A stretch of DNA of 64,000 nt, taken from Corallium rubrum. Taxonomy: Eukaryota > Cnidaria > Anthozoa > Scleralcyonacea > Coralliidae. Position 1 is the stretch's first letter. Each line of letters begins with the position of its first letter. A program made the position numbers and the translations under genes. Shown in pieces: positions 40,401 to 51,155 of the stretch. A model generated the notes under the pieces. It saw nothing but the letters and a program-made list of their open reading frames with translations, made no database searches and was not told the origin of the DNA. The stretch covers positions 17,479,179 through 17,543,178 of the forward strand of contig OZ035999.1 in the NCBI GenBank assembly GCA_964035015.1, in the 5' to 3' direction.

Positions 40401-42883
40401 TTATTTTCCTTTTTTCTCTTATTCCACTTTTTTCCTTTTTTCTCTTATTCCACTTTTTTCCTTTCTTTTATTTTCCTTTTTTCTCTTATTCCACTTTTTC
40501 CCTTTCTTTTATTTTCCTTTTTTCTCTTATTCCACTTTTTTCCTTTCTTTTATTTTCCTTTTTTCTCTTATTGCACTTTTTCCTTTCTTTTATTTTCCAT
40601 TTTTCTCTTATTCCACTTTTTTCCTTTCTTTTATTTTCCTTTTTCTTCTCTTATTCCATTTCCCCCTTTTCTTTCTATTCCTTCCCCTTATTTGCCTTTA
40701 AAAAATTTCACTTGGTATGTGTACATAATAATGTGCCTAAATTGACTGCCATGGATCTCATTTCTTATTTCAGTTATTTCGAACTGAATAGCCAATTCTC
40801 CGTTACGTCGACCAAATCCACCAATTTACCTTCGTTTTTCCACAACCGACCACGTGACCTTGCTGATCGGATTGCAGAATGCATGACATCATCACACGAT
40901 ATCACCCCTGACGACATCGTCATGGATGGTACTAGAGTAGGAGAGTTTCTGGTGAAAAATACCGACTCGGATGTTGCACACAAAGTATATTTTGGAAGTG
41001 ACGAGTGTTTACCTTATTGCGAGTGTGTAGACTGGCTGAAAACCATGCTGCCTTGCAAGCATTTTGTCGCCGTCATGCGAGATTTCAAGGAATGGAATTG
41101 GTCGAAGTTTCCGGAATCGTACGCGTCGTCTCCGTATGTAACACTCGACGAGACCGTGAATCCGAGAGCAACCGAAGTACATCCGAGAGTAACCGAAGTG
41201 AATCCGAGAATAACCGAAGTGAGTTCGAGAGTAACCGAAGTGAGTCCGAACACGACCGAAGTTAATCCGAGGGAAACCGAAGCGGATCCGATCGCGACCG
41301 AAGTCAATCCGAGTGTTACCGAAGTGAATCAGAGAGTAACCGAAGTGGATCCAAACGTTAATCAATGGGATACACCAGAGGGCGATGAAAGCAATATGTT
41401 AGCACTAAGTTTGAGTCAAGTGTCCGAGGTGCTGGTACAGAGACCAGGAGAGAAGAGCAAGGCGTCGACTTGCCGTGATGTCTTGAATGAGATCAATAGC
41501 ATAACTTACTCAACTCACGACAGGAAAGCCATTATTTGTTTATATAACACATTGAACGAAGCCCTCACCAAGTTAAAACGGTCCGCTGTGGATGACGATC
41601 TCGTGGTGTCGGATACGATCGAGGCGTATCCGAAACCTGTGAAATCCGAAGACAGGAAGGACGAAAAGACAGCCCGACCCGCGGGCACGCCTGTGAAGCG
41701 CGGGAAACGCCCGAGCGAGTCAGGCGGCCCGGGTTTCCCCGGCGTGGGTATAGCGAACAAGGCTGCGAAACTGGACCACAATGCGGGTCAGACGAACCTT
41801 CCTTCCGCGAGTCAGACGAACCTTCCTTGCGCGGGCAACGAGCTCATCGCGGAACATGTTCTAGAAGAGATGAACCATATGGACATCTTGAATATCGATT
41901 ATTACCGACCGTTGAACTCCACTGCCAATGGAGGGACGCCTGTGAACACGAGTGGTATGCCGGGATCGAACGAGAACGTAAGCTCGATGCTTTTTAATAC
42001 AAGTCAATCGAACGACCCACAAACGGACACTACAGTGTACAAGGCGATGGAGTTTCACTCAGCGTCGCACCTAAGTGAAAAAAGGCACAACGATGTTGCC
42101 GTTACTTATGCAAGCACACCTGGTACTCTATCGAAACACGAGGAAACTCTCGCGTTGAGGAATGAGATGATCACGTGTGAATCCATCAACTTGGCCCAGG
42201 CTCTTCTACGTGAAACATGCCCGCAGCGGAAAGGGTTTCAGAACGTGGCCCGCGGTGCGGTTCAAACATTCGAGGCGGTCAGCGGTGATTTCACCCAGAT
42301 TCTACACGACGGCGACCAGCACTGGGTGTGCACGTCGAGTACTACGTACGGAGCCAGTAAAGATCCAGCTTCGGTGGCTATGTACGACAGCATGAACCAA
42401 GGGTATGTTGCTAAGTTCGTCAAACAACAGCTCGCCTCCTTTCTGTGTATCCAAAATTCTGAAATGAAAGTGATCTTGAAGTCGGTCCAGCAACAAACCA
42501 GTCCTGTCGACTGCGGTGTCTTTGCCATCGCTTTCGCGACTGCGCTGGCTTTCGGCCAAGACCCCGCGAAGCAGCGTTTTGACGTATCCAAAATGCGACC
42601 CCATCTCGTCGAATGTCTGAAGACGAAGAAGATGAGTCCCTTTCCGGAGATGAAGGTTGGCGTTGAAGATATCGTGTTGTCGGAGAGGAAATTCTTCACC
42701 ATCGAGTTATTTTGTAGTTGTCGAATGCCGTACGAGAAACCGAAGAGCGAAGCTGACTTGATGGCGCAGTGCGGGAACTGCAAGGAATGGTTTCACCAAA
42801 GGTGTGAGAAAATCGCGCTCGAGGTTTTTAAAGCGTCCGCCGGAGTGAACTTCTTCTGTAGTTCCTGTTTGAAAAAAGCTTAG
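30841..42883 (+). CDS. Gene B: CaRF-like / MULE transposase / SWIM / Ulp1-C48 / PHD chimeric protein
   Basis: Eight exons: 30841-31414, 32708-32883, 34947-35045, 35164-35316, 36439-37159, 37987-38234, 39890-40065, 40774-42883. All introns are GT-AG, and phases join to 4257 nt (1418 aa) with no stop. The first about 150 residues are acidic, serine-rich and unlike gene A. Residues about 150-490 are CaRF/ALS2CR8-like (DCHHGRDR, DCPARIVF, HSNRRYYP). The MULE core has D499, D560, C576/H584 and E679 in TNNTFES. The SWIM finger is C798, C800, C810, H812. Nine TEVNPRV-type repeats span about 849-911. C48-like catalytic residues are H1232, D1254, Q1290 and C1296. A PHD finger occupies 1363-1414. A role in nuclear DNA binding with SUMO/ubiquitin-like processing is plausible but unproven. 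Confidence 0.87.
31560..32645. repeat. Imperfect minisatellite (ACATTGCACCAAGCTTGCAAATGTACC-like units)
   Basis: A block of roughly 60 bp (TTCTGTTACATTGCACCA, CAAATGTACCACATGCATA) repeats with heavy variation at 31560-32045 and again at 32480-32640. The whole lies in gene B intron 1. The short open frames are not coding. Confidence 0.6.
32994..33729. mobile_element. Complete hAT-type non-autonomous element, 8-bp target duplication
   Basis: Termini CAGTGCTGT and ACAGCACTG are inverted. ACTATTAC flanks both sides (32986-32993 and 33730-33737). The subterminal parts are dense in GTAACTAGTTAC palindromes. It is the same family as the copy at 1-689. No transposase frame is present. It is inserted in gene B intron 2. 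Confidence 0.9.
34144..34812. mobile_element. Fold-back element, GGTGGCTCC family, copy 1
   Basis: Long arms contain GGCAACAATGACGTTTCAAA against TTTGAAACGTCATTGTTGCC, and CAATAGGCC palindromes near the centre. The right end reads GGAGCCACCTTAA; the left end is altered and lacks a clean terminus. It is the same family as 49432-50118. It lies in gene B intron 2. Confidence 0.65.
35540..36310. repeat. Hexanucleotide-based minisatellite (AACACC / ACAAAC / ATCAAC)
   Basis: About 0.75 kb built of CACAAACACCGACATCAACA-type units with an internal pure (GCAAAC)n run at 35816-35876. It lies in gene B intron 4 between 35317 and 36438. Long open frames on both strands (Asn/Thr- and Val/Phe-rich) are artefacts. 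Confidence 0.9.
36439..37159 (+). CDS. Gene B exon 5: CaRF-like C-terminal part and MULE core
   Basis: It opens after acceptor ACATTCCACAG with GGT and closes at TTTTCCAG/GTTTGT in phase 1. In one uninterrupted exon it covers what gene A splits into two (boundary at FVHQTSFQ). It contains HSNRRYYPSRSVIRIKMYNA, CFLDPVYRTAKYALP with D499, and FMVDIDSEE with D560. Confidence 0.87.
37240..37945. repeat. (CCTT)n and (CCCT)n microsatellite in gene B intron 5
   Basis: Nearly pure CCTT at 37296-37590, then CCCT/CCTT mixtures to about 37945. It fills the intron 37160-37986. The mRNA-sense strand is the pyrimidine strand here, opposite to gene A. Long proline/serine and glycine/lysine frames are artefacts. 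Confidence 0.92.
38543..38670. repeat. Copy of the CGAAACGTTAGACTCC dispersed palindrome
   Basis: GCTGAAACAGAGAACGTAGGAGTC and its complement surround CGCTCGAAACGTT, followed by GCAGCACGCTACTTTT. It is in gene B intron 6 and is related to 2283-2470, 17053-17342 and 58806-58925. Confidence 0.55.
39035..39845. mobile_element. Cluster of tRNA-derived inverted elements
   Basis: Two tRNA-like modules of the family at 3048-3120 lie in opposite orientation: about 39126-39205 on the minus strand and 39676-39748 on the plus strand (TGGCTCAGTGGTCAGAGC, GGTTCAATTCCTGCCGGAAG). The flank GAACATGCTAT/ATAGCATGTTC and the GTGTAGAATATATACATT motif recur. A segment of about 110 bp (39325-39440) also repeats 38915-39030. 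All of this lies in gene B intron 6. Confidence 0.6.
40150..40680. repeat. Pyrimidine-rich minisatellite (TTTTCCTTTTTTCTCTTATTCCACT)
   Basis: Tandem units of about 30 bp within gene B intron 7, directly upstream of the long last exon. The open frame continues through it, but the splice acceptor TTATTTCAG at 40773 and the match to gene A show that coding starts at 40774. Confidence 0.85.
40774..42883 (+). CDS. Gene B exon 8: SWIM finger, seven-residue repeats, Ulp1/C48-like domain, PHD finger
   Basis: This single exon covers what gene A divides into two. The SWIM motif YCECVDWLKTMLPCKH is followed by nine 21-bp repeats (41171-41359) encoding TEVxPxx. A lysine-rich linker follows. The protease-like domain shows HWVC, MYDSMNQG and QQQTSPVDCGVFA. 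The PHD finger shows FCSCRMPY, CGNCKEWFHQRC and FFCSSC. It ends KKA then TAG. No catalytic residue is missing, so activity is possible. Confidence 0.88.
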
Positions 42884-43315
42884 TTGAACCCAGCCTGTAG
42901 CTGAGAAGATCGTAAGACTTTGTGGAGGCGGAGGTCAACAGTGAACTGTTTATACGTCCCCATAAAAAAGGAGTGTGCTGTGTGGGCATTGTCGAAGTAC
43001 AAACGTTCAAAGGTTTTTGTGTCGCAGAAATGCTCATGAAAGAGGTGTAAGGGTGTTCATCAGGGAGGAGCAAGTAATTTAAGTGCCTGTCCCACCTGTG
43101 GGCGTTTTACATATTCGTAATCGTTGGGTTCTCCTGGGCAAAATGGCAGTATATCTCGTTCCAAAAATTTCATTTTCACGGACTTTTTCGCTGTCAAGGT
43201 TGAACTATTCGCGGAGTCGCGGGAAGTGACGTCGAAAAAGTTATGAGCTTTTGGAAAGAAACAGTGTTTACAACACTGTGTATTTATTTCGCACTTAATT
43301 CTCTTCCCACAGCAC
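42884..43315. other. Gene B 3' flank, no feature seen
   Basis: This is presumably the 3' untranslated region of gene B and spacer. I see no canonical AATAAA close to the stop and no other gene. Confidence 0.35.
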
Positions 43316-43317
43316 CA

Positions 43318-43590
43318 CCCACGAACAACACCCACCTCCCCGACAACACCCACCTCCCCGACAACACCCACCGCCCCGACAACACCCACCTCCCCGACAA
43401 CACCCACCTCCCCGGCAACACCCACCTCCCCGACAACACCCACCTCCCCGACAACACCCACCTCCCCGACAACACCCACCTCCCCGACAACACCCACCTC
43501 CCCGACAACACCCACCTCCCCGACAACACCCACCTCCCCGACAACACCCACCTCCCCGACAACACCCACCTCCCCGACAACACCCACCAC
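43318..43590. repeat. 18-bp minisatellite (ACAACACCCACCTCCCCG)n
   Basis: About fifteen near-perfect 18-bp units with rare variants (CCGCCC, CCCCGG). Because 18 is a multiple of three, all frames stay open on both strands. The resulting Asn-Thr-His, Gly-Cys or Val-Gly proteins are artefacts. It is not a CRISPR array, because there are no unique spacers. Confidence 0.92.
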
Positions 43591-44352
43591 AGATTCCACA
43601 CATACCGCAATCGTGACATCATGAACCGGACACATATAGGCAAACCTGACAGACATGGCCGTAGAGAAGGGGGCTTACGTCTATTTGACGTAAGAAAACA
43701 GGAGACCCAGAAAGCGTAAAGATCAGTATACGTAACATTAACTTTATTTTTAGCCAACCCTGGGGACCAGTTGAGAACACGTAGACACGACTTTATAACG
43801 TGTGATGTCATCAGCCCCCCTAACCGAGCCATGTGACGTCATCAGCGCCCCCAAATCGATAATTTGCACCAGGCTCCACAATTTCCCTCGGCGGCCCTGA
43901 TGACAGAAACCTTTCACTCAAGACTACTTGAACCTAGACGAGCAACTTTCTCAAACATGTTAATTCTCTTCGTTATTGCGTATAAAATGCAAGAAATAAC
44001 GAGAAAAACGTGGTACTCTATTGTAAAAACGCTTTCTAGAAGCTCTTTCTTTTTCAACGTCACTTTCGGTAAGTAGTTACCAGCTTTGACAGCGAAAATG
44101 TCCATGAAGATGAAATTTTGGAGCGATAAGATACAGTATATTGCAATGTTGCTGAGGAGAAGTCAAAGATTTCGCCACAAGTGAAATAGCAGCTGAGCCC
44201 ACAGTAAAAAACCTTGTCCACCAACCAGTGCACCGTACAGAATTTGTGGGAAGAATTAGGTCAGCGGGCTCTGCCATAAAAAGGTAGACAAGCACCACCC
44301 ATGGAACAGGCCTGACTCTGGACAGGACTCACTATCCAATTATACTGTATAT

Positions 44353-44717
44353 AACAGAATCATCCTCAGAAACATGAGAAAATTTTTCATGATGTCTTAC
44401 ACTGCTAAAGTCAACCGAAAAATTTCGGCTGACTCGAGCGGGATTAGAACTCGCACCTTCGGGATTCCGGTCCGCCGCTCTACCTGTTGAGCTGTCGAGC
44501 CGCACAGGGATTGGAGGCAAGTTCTATCCAACTTAAGTGCACGAGATATTCTCGCGACAACTTAACGCTTATCCGTGAGGACGTGCAGTGTTTCAACAGG
44601 CTCGACAGCTCAACAGGTAGAGCGGCGGACCGGAATCCCGAAGGTGCGAGTTCAAATCCCGCTCGAGTCAGCCGAAATTTTTCGGTTGACTTTAGCAGTG
44701 TAAGACATCATGAAAAA
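44353..44717. mobile_element. Palindromic element with two tRNA-like cores
   Basis: A minus-strand copy (44396-44510) and a plus-strand copy (44600-44705) of the tRNA-like module at 12186-12260 face each other. Outer ends are CATGATGTCTTACACTGCTAA and its complement. ATACTGTATATA lies outside both ends (about 44341-44352 and 44718-44729), consistent with a 9-12-bp target duplication. The sequence between the left repeat and the left end is extra, so nesting is possible. Confidence 0.6.
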
Positions 44718-45429
44718 TACTGTATATAGATCCAGAACTGACCGTGTGAGGTTGGTTTGTCAGTGGCTAAGTAATGTATCAGTTTTCCTCTTCCACCAAA
44801 GATTCTCTGTTGGAGTAGTCTGTTGAAAACAGGATTTATTGTAGGTCATGAGGTTATCTACTCTGGGGCGGGTTCCAAGTTGGGATGGTATATCAGGACA
44901 CGCCTTTGTCTCATTGTAAAAAGACCATGAAATCAGAAAAAAATGAGCATAAAATTAAACGAACTGAAGTGTTTTAGCAGCCACCGTCTACGTATACTAC
45001 AGAAAACGTAATTTTTAGTCGCAAGATCTAGAAACAGGTGTCTTTGCTTGCACGAAAAGAGACCGCTCTCTATTCGGGCCTATTTTTATAGTTGAATTAA
45101 TTTATAGTTGTAAAAAGGTAGCGTGCTGTGTCCTTTTCACTTTCAATCTGAAACACTGCCTGGTAAACTGCCGAGAATATTTTTATAACGAGGTACTGAC
45201 GTTTCAAGCCGGACTCTTTAATTTTATTCTGACGAAGGGCTCAGAAACTAATCTCGTGTTGGCAGTTACTACCTTACTTCGCTGTAATAATTTATACTTG
45301 GATTTCTTCTGGAACCCATCATGTTACGCCTACAACTGCGAGTTTAGTCTTTTACATCACACGGACTCAAAGACAGCCTTTTGTAGCCAAAGTTCTTTTA
45401 CAGTAATTCTAAATACCGTATTTTGAGCT

Positions 45430-46503
45430 GGGTTAGGTTAAAACGCGGATACGGACGGACGGATATGAGGGTAAAATGTGGACGGACGGGAATTGCACGA
45501 GGAGGGGGGTTATCTTTTGATAAAACAATCAAGACACGCACTATATACAAGATATATTAAGAAAAAAGACTTTTCTCAATCACCATGTTCGATTCAACAG
45601 TTTGGGATACACCATCTGGCGAGCTTTTAAAAACACTTTTATTGCTTTGAAATGAAATGACAGTGAAGCTTGTCAGTTGGTGCGTCAGGTAAACGTTAGA
45701 AAGTTTGACGTCGGCGTAGCTGTTATGGTTGAGCCATTTCACACTATTCCATGCCGCAACAAAAACCTATCCGGAAATGACAAAAAAATACCTGACATTG
45801 AAATGAAATTGACGTCAAAGGGTGAAAGTTACATATTCTACACTTATTAAAGGGCATATGACTCGAAAATTAAGTTTGTCTTATTGAAAAGAACATTTAA
45901 AATAATAAAATAACATCTGTTGCAGTTTTTGGTTTCCTTGCTTCGTTTTTGAGATATTCCAGATTGTTTGATATGCAAATGCAGAACTTTTTACGTCACA
46001 TGTGCTAATGAGTTATCAGAAAAGGTTACGTATCTTTGCTATTATGAAAACATGGGCTTAACTCAAAGGAAGCATGTGCGTGTTTCCACCCACAACACCA
46101 AACATGTAGAATTCCAAGTGATTTCGTTTCACAATAGCAAAGATATGTAACCTTCTCTCGGCAACTCATAATACTCATTATGCACGTGTGACGTAAAAAG
46201 TTGTGTCATTTGCATATCAAACAAACTAGAATATCTCAAAAACTAAGCAAGGAAACCAAAAACTACAAAAGATGTTATTTTATCATTTTAAATGTTCTTT
46301 TCAATAAGACAAACTTAATTTTCGAGTCATATGCCCTTTAAAAGGGTCTATTAGTTACTACATTCTACGTTATACTATTTATAAATACTTTAAATAAATC
46401 TATCCGCGTTTTACCCTCATATCCGTCCGTCTGTCCGTCCGTCCGCGTTTTACCCTCATATCCGTCCGTCCGTCCGTCCGTATCCGCGTTTTAACCTAAC
46501 CCC
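45430..46503. mobile_element. 1.07-kb TIR element with 10-bp duplication
   Basis: The left end GGGTTAGGTTAAAACGCGGA is mirrored by TCCGCGTTTTAACCTAACCC. Subterminal CCGTCCGT repeats are present on both sides. ATTTTGAGCT lies on both sides (45420-45429 and 46504-46513). A 9-10-bp duplication with long TIRs is the pattern of Mutator-class elements. It carries a nested TTAA element and ends about 170 bp upstream of the TPPP start codon. Confidence 0.75.
45845..46343. mobile_element. TTAA-bounded fold-back element nested in the 1.07-kb TIR element
   Basis: TTAAAGGGCATATGACTCGA on the left, TCGAGTCATATGCCCTTTAA on the right, with arms of about 190 bp (TTTTGAGATATTC, GCATATCAAAC, CGTCACA). A partial relative lies at about 58600-58810. 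Confidence 0.7.
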
Positions 46504-46670
46504 ATTTTGAGCTATCCAATTTGCTTCCCACCGGAAGCGAAGTTACCGGAGGTGAAAATGTAATTATGTAAATAAGTTTCGGCTTTGGATTAACCTCAAA
46601 AATAGAAGTCAATATCTGTTTACATTGTTGTGGAAATTTGTCTTTCGACGGTTTCCACCGGAGTCACAAC

Positions 46671-49357
46671 ATGGACGAGCAGTTACAAACAGTCTTCAAC
46701 AGCTTCTGTGCCTTTGGGGCGGGCGCCAAAGGCGCTGCTCCGACCATGGACAATACGAAATTCGCAAAGCTCTTCAGGGACTTGAAGATTCTGGACAAGA
46801 AACTGACTGCAACAGACATTGATATCATTTTCAACAGACCAGAAGTGAAAGCGTAAGTGATATTTACCAAATAAAGCATAGCTACAAAATTATGCATCTC
46901 AGTTCGAACAGTTACGATTTCTGTTGTGCTCAGACTTATCAAACAAATTTGTTACATTTGTGTTTTGTTTGCAGAAAAACCGAACGGAGACTAACCTATG
47001 AGCAATTCGTGAAAGCCCTGAAACTTATTGCGGAGAAAAAGTATCCCGGAGACGACGATGGAGAAGAGAAATTGAAAAAGAAGATTGTCAGCGGGAAAGG
47101 ACCGGGGACCTCGGGAGTTACGGTAAGTGAAAACTGCAAGGAATCGGCACAAATAGAAATCCAAAACGGAAAGTTTCCAACCCGCGCCACACCCGGGCTG
47201 GAAGATTGGAGTTGATTATTAAATACTGCAAATCTATAAAACCCAAAAGATAATTGGGCACAAGGAAGCCAAAGAGAGAGCTATAAAAATATATAAAGTT
47301 GCCTTTCCGATTTTTGTACAATTGTACATTAAAAATTAAATTTAACTTGCAAGTGAGAGGTATCTGAAATACAGTAAATATTTTGAGGTCGATCGCGAGG
47401 GAAAATTTTCTTCAATATTTACCTATTTGGTCATTTTAGCGTGGCGGTTGCTAGGGACGAAAGAAACCACGGGATTTGAAAGTGAATTCTTTTAATACGG
47501 TTGAAACTATGTTGCACTTTGCGGACAGCTTTGGTATTGTAGTAAAGAGAGTTTTCAAGGAGTCCACTGTGTTCAAATCACTCATTTTCTGGTGTATAGT
47601 TCTATATTTTTGGCGTGCAAAGCGTTGATTTAATTCAAGGGTTTTAAATATTAATTGTTTTTGGCGTACCCCCTGCATTTTAGCGTCTTTAATTTATATA
47701 TTTTTTCTGGCAAATGCGCCACTGAATATTTAATTAGTATATACTGGACAGTCAGGTAAGATAAGAATGCTTTGAAGTGGAAGAATTTAACATAATTATT
47801 TAGATGCCTTTGTTGAGAAAAATAAGACGATTTGAGTAAAATATTTGTTCGAATCCACTCATTGAACAATTTGTTAACTTAATTTAAATTTTTAATATTA
47901 TTTCAATAAAAGTGAAGGAGACCTGATGCTGACTTTTATGATTGACTTTGTACATTGTTAGCTGACAGGGGTGGGTGGGTTAATTTCTCATAAAAAACTA
48001 AAACCAAACTAACCTTATTTATACTGGATAACTCTATCAGTTATATCTAAACTGTTATCCTCAGAGGTTCAGTAAGGGCCCACCCTCATTGGTCCAGTGT
48101 TACTACAGGAGGAAACCGGAGTACCCGCAGGAAACCTGTGCTGTTTGGTAGATGTAGAGTCAAACTGGAAGCAGTCTTCTCACATGTGGCCAAGGTGAAT
48201 TTTTTCAATCAGATAACTGCAACCCTGCAGGAATCGAACCCCACTCGCAGAGGTGAAAGGCACGTCCACTAACCACTGTGCTACCAACACCCCAGGATAA
48301 ATGGGTTTATAAAGTCTTGTATAAATATTTGTGTTCATAAAGTACAGTACCATAAACTTCAAATACATCCACCCCTCCACCCCAATTTTTTTTAACTAAA
48401 TTGAGGATACTTTCACAACTTAGTTCACAATCACCTCAGTTTTCTTTGATGTACTGCAGTTGTTTATTTATAATAGTTACTCCCAGCCATGCATAAATCA
48501 AGTTAATAGACCTTTCCGCATGGAATGAATGGATCAAGTTATCTTTCTTTTTGACAAATCTGATTGGCTAATACAGTATCCAATGTTTGTCCGAAGTTTT
48601 GAATGTCCAAAGTTTTGTGAGAGCCAATCAAGTCTCTCAACGCTGATATATATTAGCCCGGGGCAATTTACTTGATTTATGCGTGGTTGGCAAAATAAGC
48701 TTTACTCAATGGTCACAAAATTAATGTGATGAAGGATTTATCATCACGACCAAAGTGTTTTTTAGACAACCTCTGTGATAACAAACTCAGTATCTCAGTT
48801 TTCTTAGGCAACCTCTGTGATCGTGAACTAAGTACAGTAGGTTAGTTACCTCAACCTCATGGTACCTATTAAAGATCACAACTCAACTGTTAATTTTCAT
48901 CAATAACAAAAGCCAAACAAGTTCATTGATATTATTTATTGATAATTTTTCTTAAATTGTTTGCTTTTTTATTCTTTCACACCATGATGTTTACAAACCC
49001 AGTAATTTTAACATACATGTACAATGCACAAACAATGAAACAATTTTTTGTGAAATGTCCTTAAGTTTTATTTTCCAGTTTGTGTGTCAAGAAAACTAGT
49101 ATATATTATATATTTTTACTGTCATGTTACATTACATTTTTACAGAATATATATTTTTATTCTGATAGAAAGCTACAAAAGCTGGTGCAGTTGATCGACT
49201 TACTGATACCTCCAGGTACACAGGTTCACACAAAGAACGTTTTGATGAAACTGGCAAAGGAAAAGGACTTACTGGTCGGAAGGACTTTGATGACAAAGCA
49301 GCTGAAGGCTATGTTGGAGGCTACAAGGGCAAAGATACTTACAACAAAACCCATTGA
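46671..49357 (+). CDS. TPPP: Tubulin polymerization-promoting protein (TPPP/p25-alpha family)
   Basis: Three exons, 46671-46852, 46975-47122 and 49169-49357, with GT-AG introns in phases 2 and 0, join to 519 nt (172 aa, the usual size of short TPPP proteins). TPPP proteins bind and bundle microtubules and are common in ciliated animals. Seen here: an N-terminal p25-alpha segment ([40 protein letters not shown]), the second-exon block [20 protein letters not shown], and the C-terminal [29 protein letters not shown] and [13 protein letters not shown] before TGA. The start ATG has in-frame context ACAACATGG. An AATAAA at 50314-50319 could be the poly(A) signal. It is convergent with the CEP72-type gene. 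Confidence 0.95.
48100..48295 (-). mobile_element. tRNA-Glu-derived SINE
   Basis: On the minus strand, 48292-48222 shows a tRNA-like head: TAGCACAGTGGTTAGTGG (A box), anticodon-loop-like CTTTCACC typical of tRNA-Glu(UUC), and GGTTCGATTCC (B box). The adjoining part, on the plus strand, contains GGAGGAAACCGGAGTACCCG, a segment often found in invertebrate SINE bodies. It lies in TPPP intron 2. Confidence 0.65.
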
Positions 49358-49431
49358 AGTAACATTTTTACTGACAGATATACCTATGTCACACAACAAA
49401 TTTTAGTTGTGAACTTTTTGTTGTCAGTAAA

Positions 49432-50118
49432 GCTTAAGGTGGCTCCATACAGTTTCTTGAAAAATGGAAAATTACAAGTTTCAGAGTCCAAAACACGTAC
49501 ATAAACAATTTGGAAAAAGAATAAAACTAAATGTTATGCATAATTAAACAGTCTGACAATCAAAAACTGTTACCAAATAAATACCAACAGTTGTTGCTAT
49601 GGCAACAATGACGTTTCAAAATGGCTGCCAATTACCCTTCAAACTAATTTAATTCGAAAAAAACTTTGGTGACTCCCAATTCTTTTTTCATTAAAACTTT
49701 TCTTGAAGTATGAGTAATCAATAGGCCGATTTTAAACAAATTCTGTAGAACGAATAATTTTTTTTCTCGGAAAAATCATGTTTGTTAATTTTTAAAAACT
49801 TTCGTTCTACAGAATGTTTTTAAAATCGGCCTATTGATTGCTCATACTTCAAGGAAAGTTTTAATGAAAAAAAATTGGGGGTCACCAAAGCTTTTTTCGA
49901 ATTAAACTAGTTTGAAGGGTAATTGGCAGCCATTTTGAAATGTCATTGTTGCCATAGCAACAACTGTTGGTATTTATTTGGCAGCAGCTTCTGATTGTGA
50001 GAATGTTTAACTATGCCTAACATTTAGTTTTATTCTTTTTCCGAATTGTTTAATCACATGTTTTGGACTCTCAAACTTGTATTTTTCATTTTTCAAGAAA
50101 GTGTATGGAACCACCTTA
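49432..50118. mobile_element. TTAA-bounded fold-back element, GGTGGCTCC family, copy 2
   Basis: TTAAGGTGGCTCCATACAG on the left and TATGGAACCACCTTAA on the right, with arms over 250 bp containing GGCAACAATGACGTTTCAAA and its near-complement. It is the same family as 34144-34812. It lies just downstream of the TPPP stop codon, so it may be part of the TPPP 3' untranslated region. Confidence 0.75.
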
Positions 50119-51090
50119 ACTCTCCTTAGGATTTTAACTTTACAATTTTATTAGGCAAATTTGTCTTTAGATGACATTTTTATAATAGTTTAAGTAGACT
50201 GTCTAATATATATGATACTGGTAATGGTTTTAAAATGGCATACTTTAGAGGCTCAAGTGTCAAATGTCAATGCAATTGTAAACTAATGCTTATCTCACAT
50301 GTTAAAATGTAGAAATAAAAGTTAAAGCCTGATATTTGACAGTTTACATTGTTTTTTAATCATTACTTAACCCTTTGAAAAACTGGCCCCTTTGTTATCA
50401 ATTTACTCAGTCTAATACAAGAGGATTTTACTCATCAAGTTAACCTTCTGACTCGCAGAGTGAGACTGGACAAAACAAGCCCCTTTGATAATAATTTCAC
50501 TCTGTCTCGATCATGCCAGATTATTTTACTTGTCATGTGAGAACCTCTAGTAGCTTAAAGCACTCACTGAGAATCAATCTCTCACAGCTGCTAGAGAAGT
50601 GTTGTGACTTAAAATGGTATTACCAAAAAATGGGGGGGCAGAATATGTTAACATTGATTGGTCTAAAATAGTTTGGCTACATTCTGACAATCAAAAATTT
50701 TTGAACAAAGAAAAAGTGGTCCTGAAAATAATTGGGAAGTGGTGTTCCCCCTTTCCAGCTGTGTTTGTACAATTTTATTGCTGGCTAATTTTATAGATAG
50801 GTAATTGTTTATATAGTACCTAGTTACACACTACAACTTTACAGGTTTTTTTTGTTGGTTTTTATACATGAGTGACTAAGTAGTGAAAATAAAGTATAAA
50901 AATAAGAAATATAAATTTTTGTCTTTATGTGGTTGGCCACACCCCTAAGATCCATGTCTCACCCAGGGAATGAAAACACTCCAGTTTGGACCAGCTGCAG
51001 CCCCACCAACCTTACAGTGAGCCATGTTGCATACATACATACATCATACATACATACATACATACATACATACATACATACATACATACA

Positions 51091-51155
<65 letters not shown>

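Noticed and set aside
40181-40773. First about 198 residues of the 900-aa open frame ending at 42883
   Set aside because: The Phe/Leu/Ser-rich part is an in-frame read through a pyrimidine minisatellite. The TTATTTCAG acceptor at 40773 and alignment with gene A exon 9 place the true exon start at 40774.
43318-43590. Possible CRISPR array
   Set aside because: Units are contiguous with no unique spacers, and the genome is animal nuclear.
43060-43832. Gly-Cys, Val-Gly and Asn-Thr-His repeat proteins
   Set aside because: An 18-bp minisatellite keeps all frames open; not a gene.
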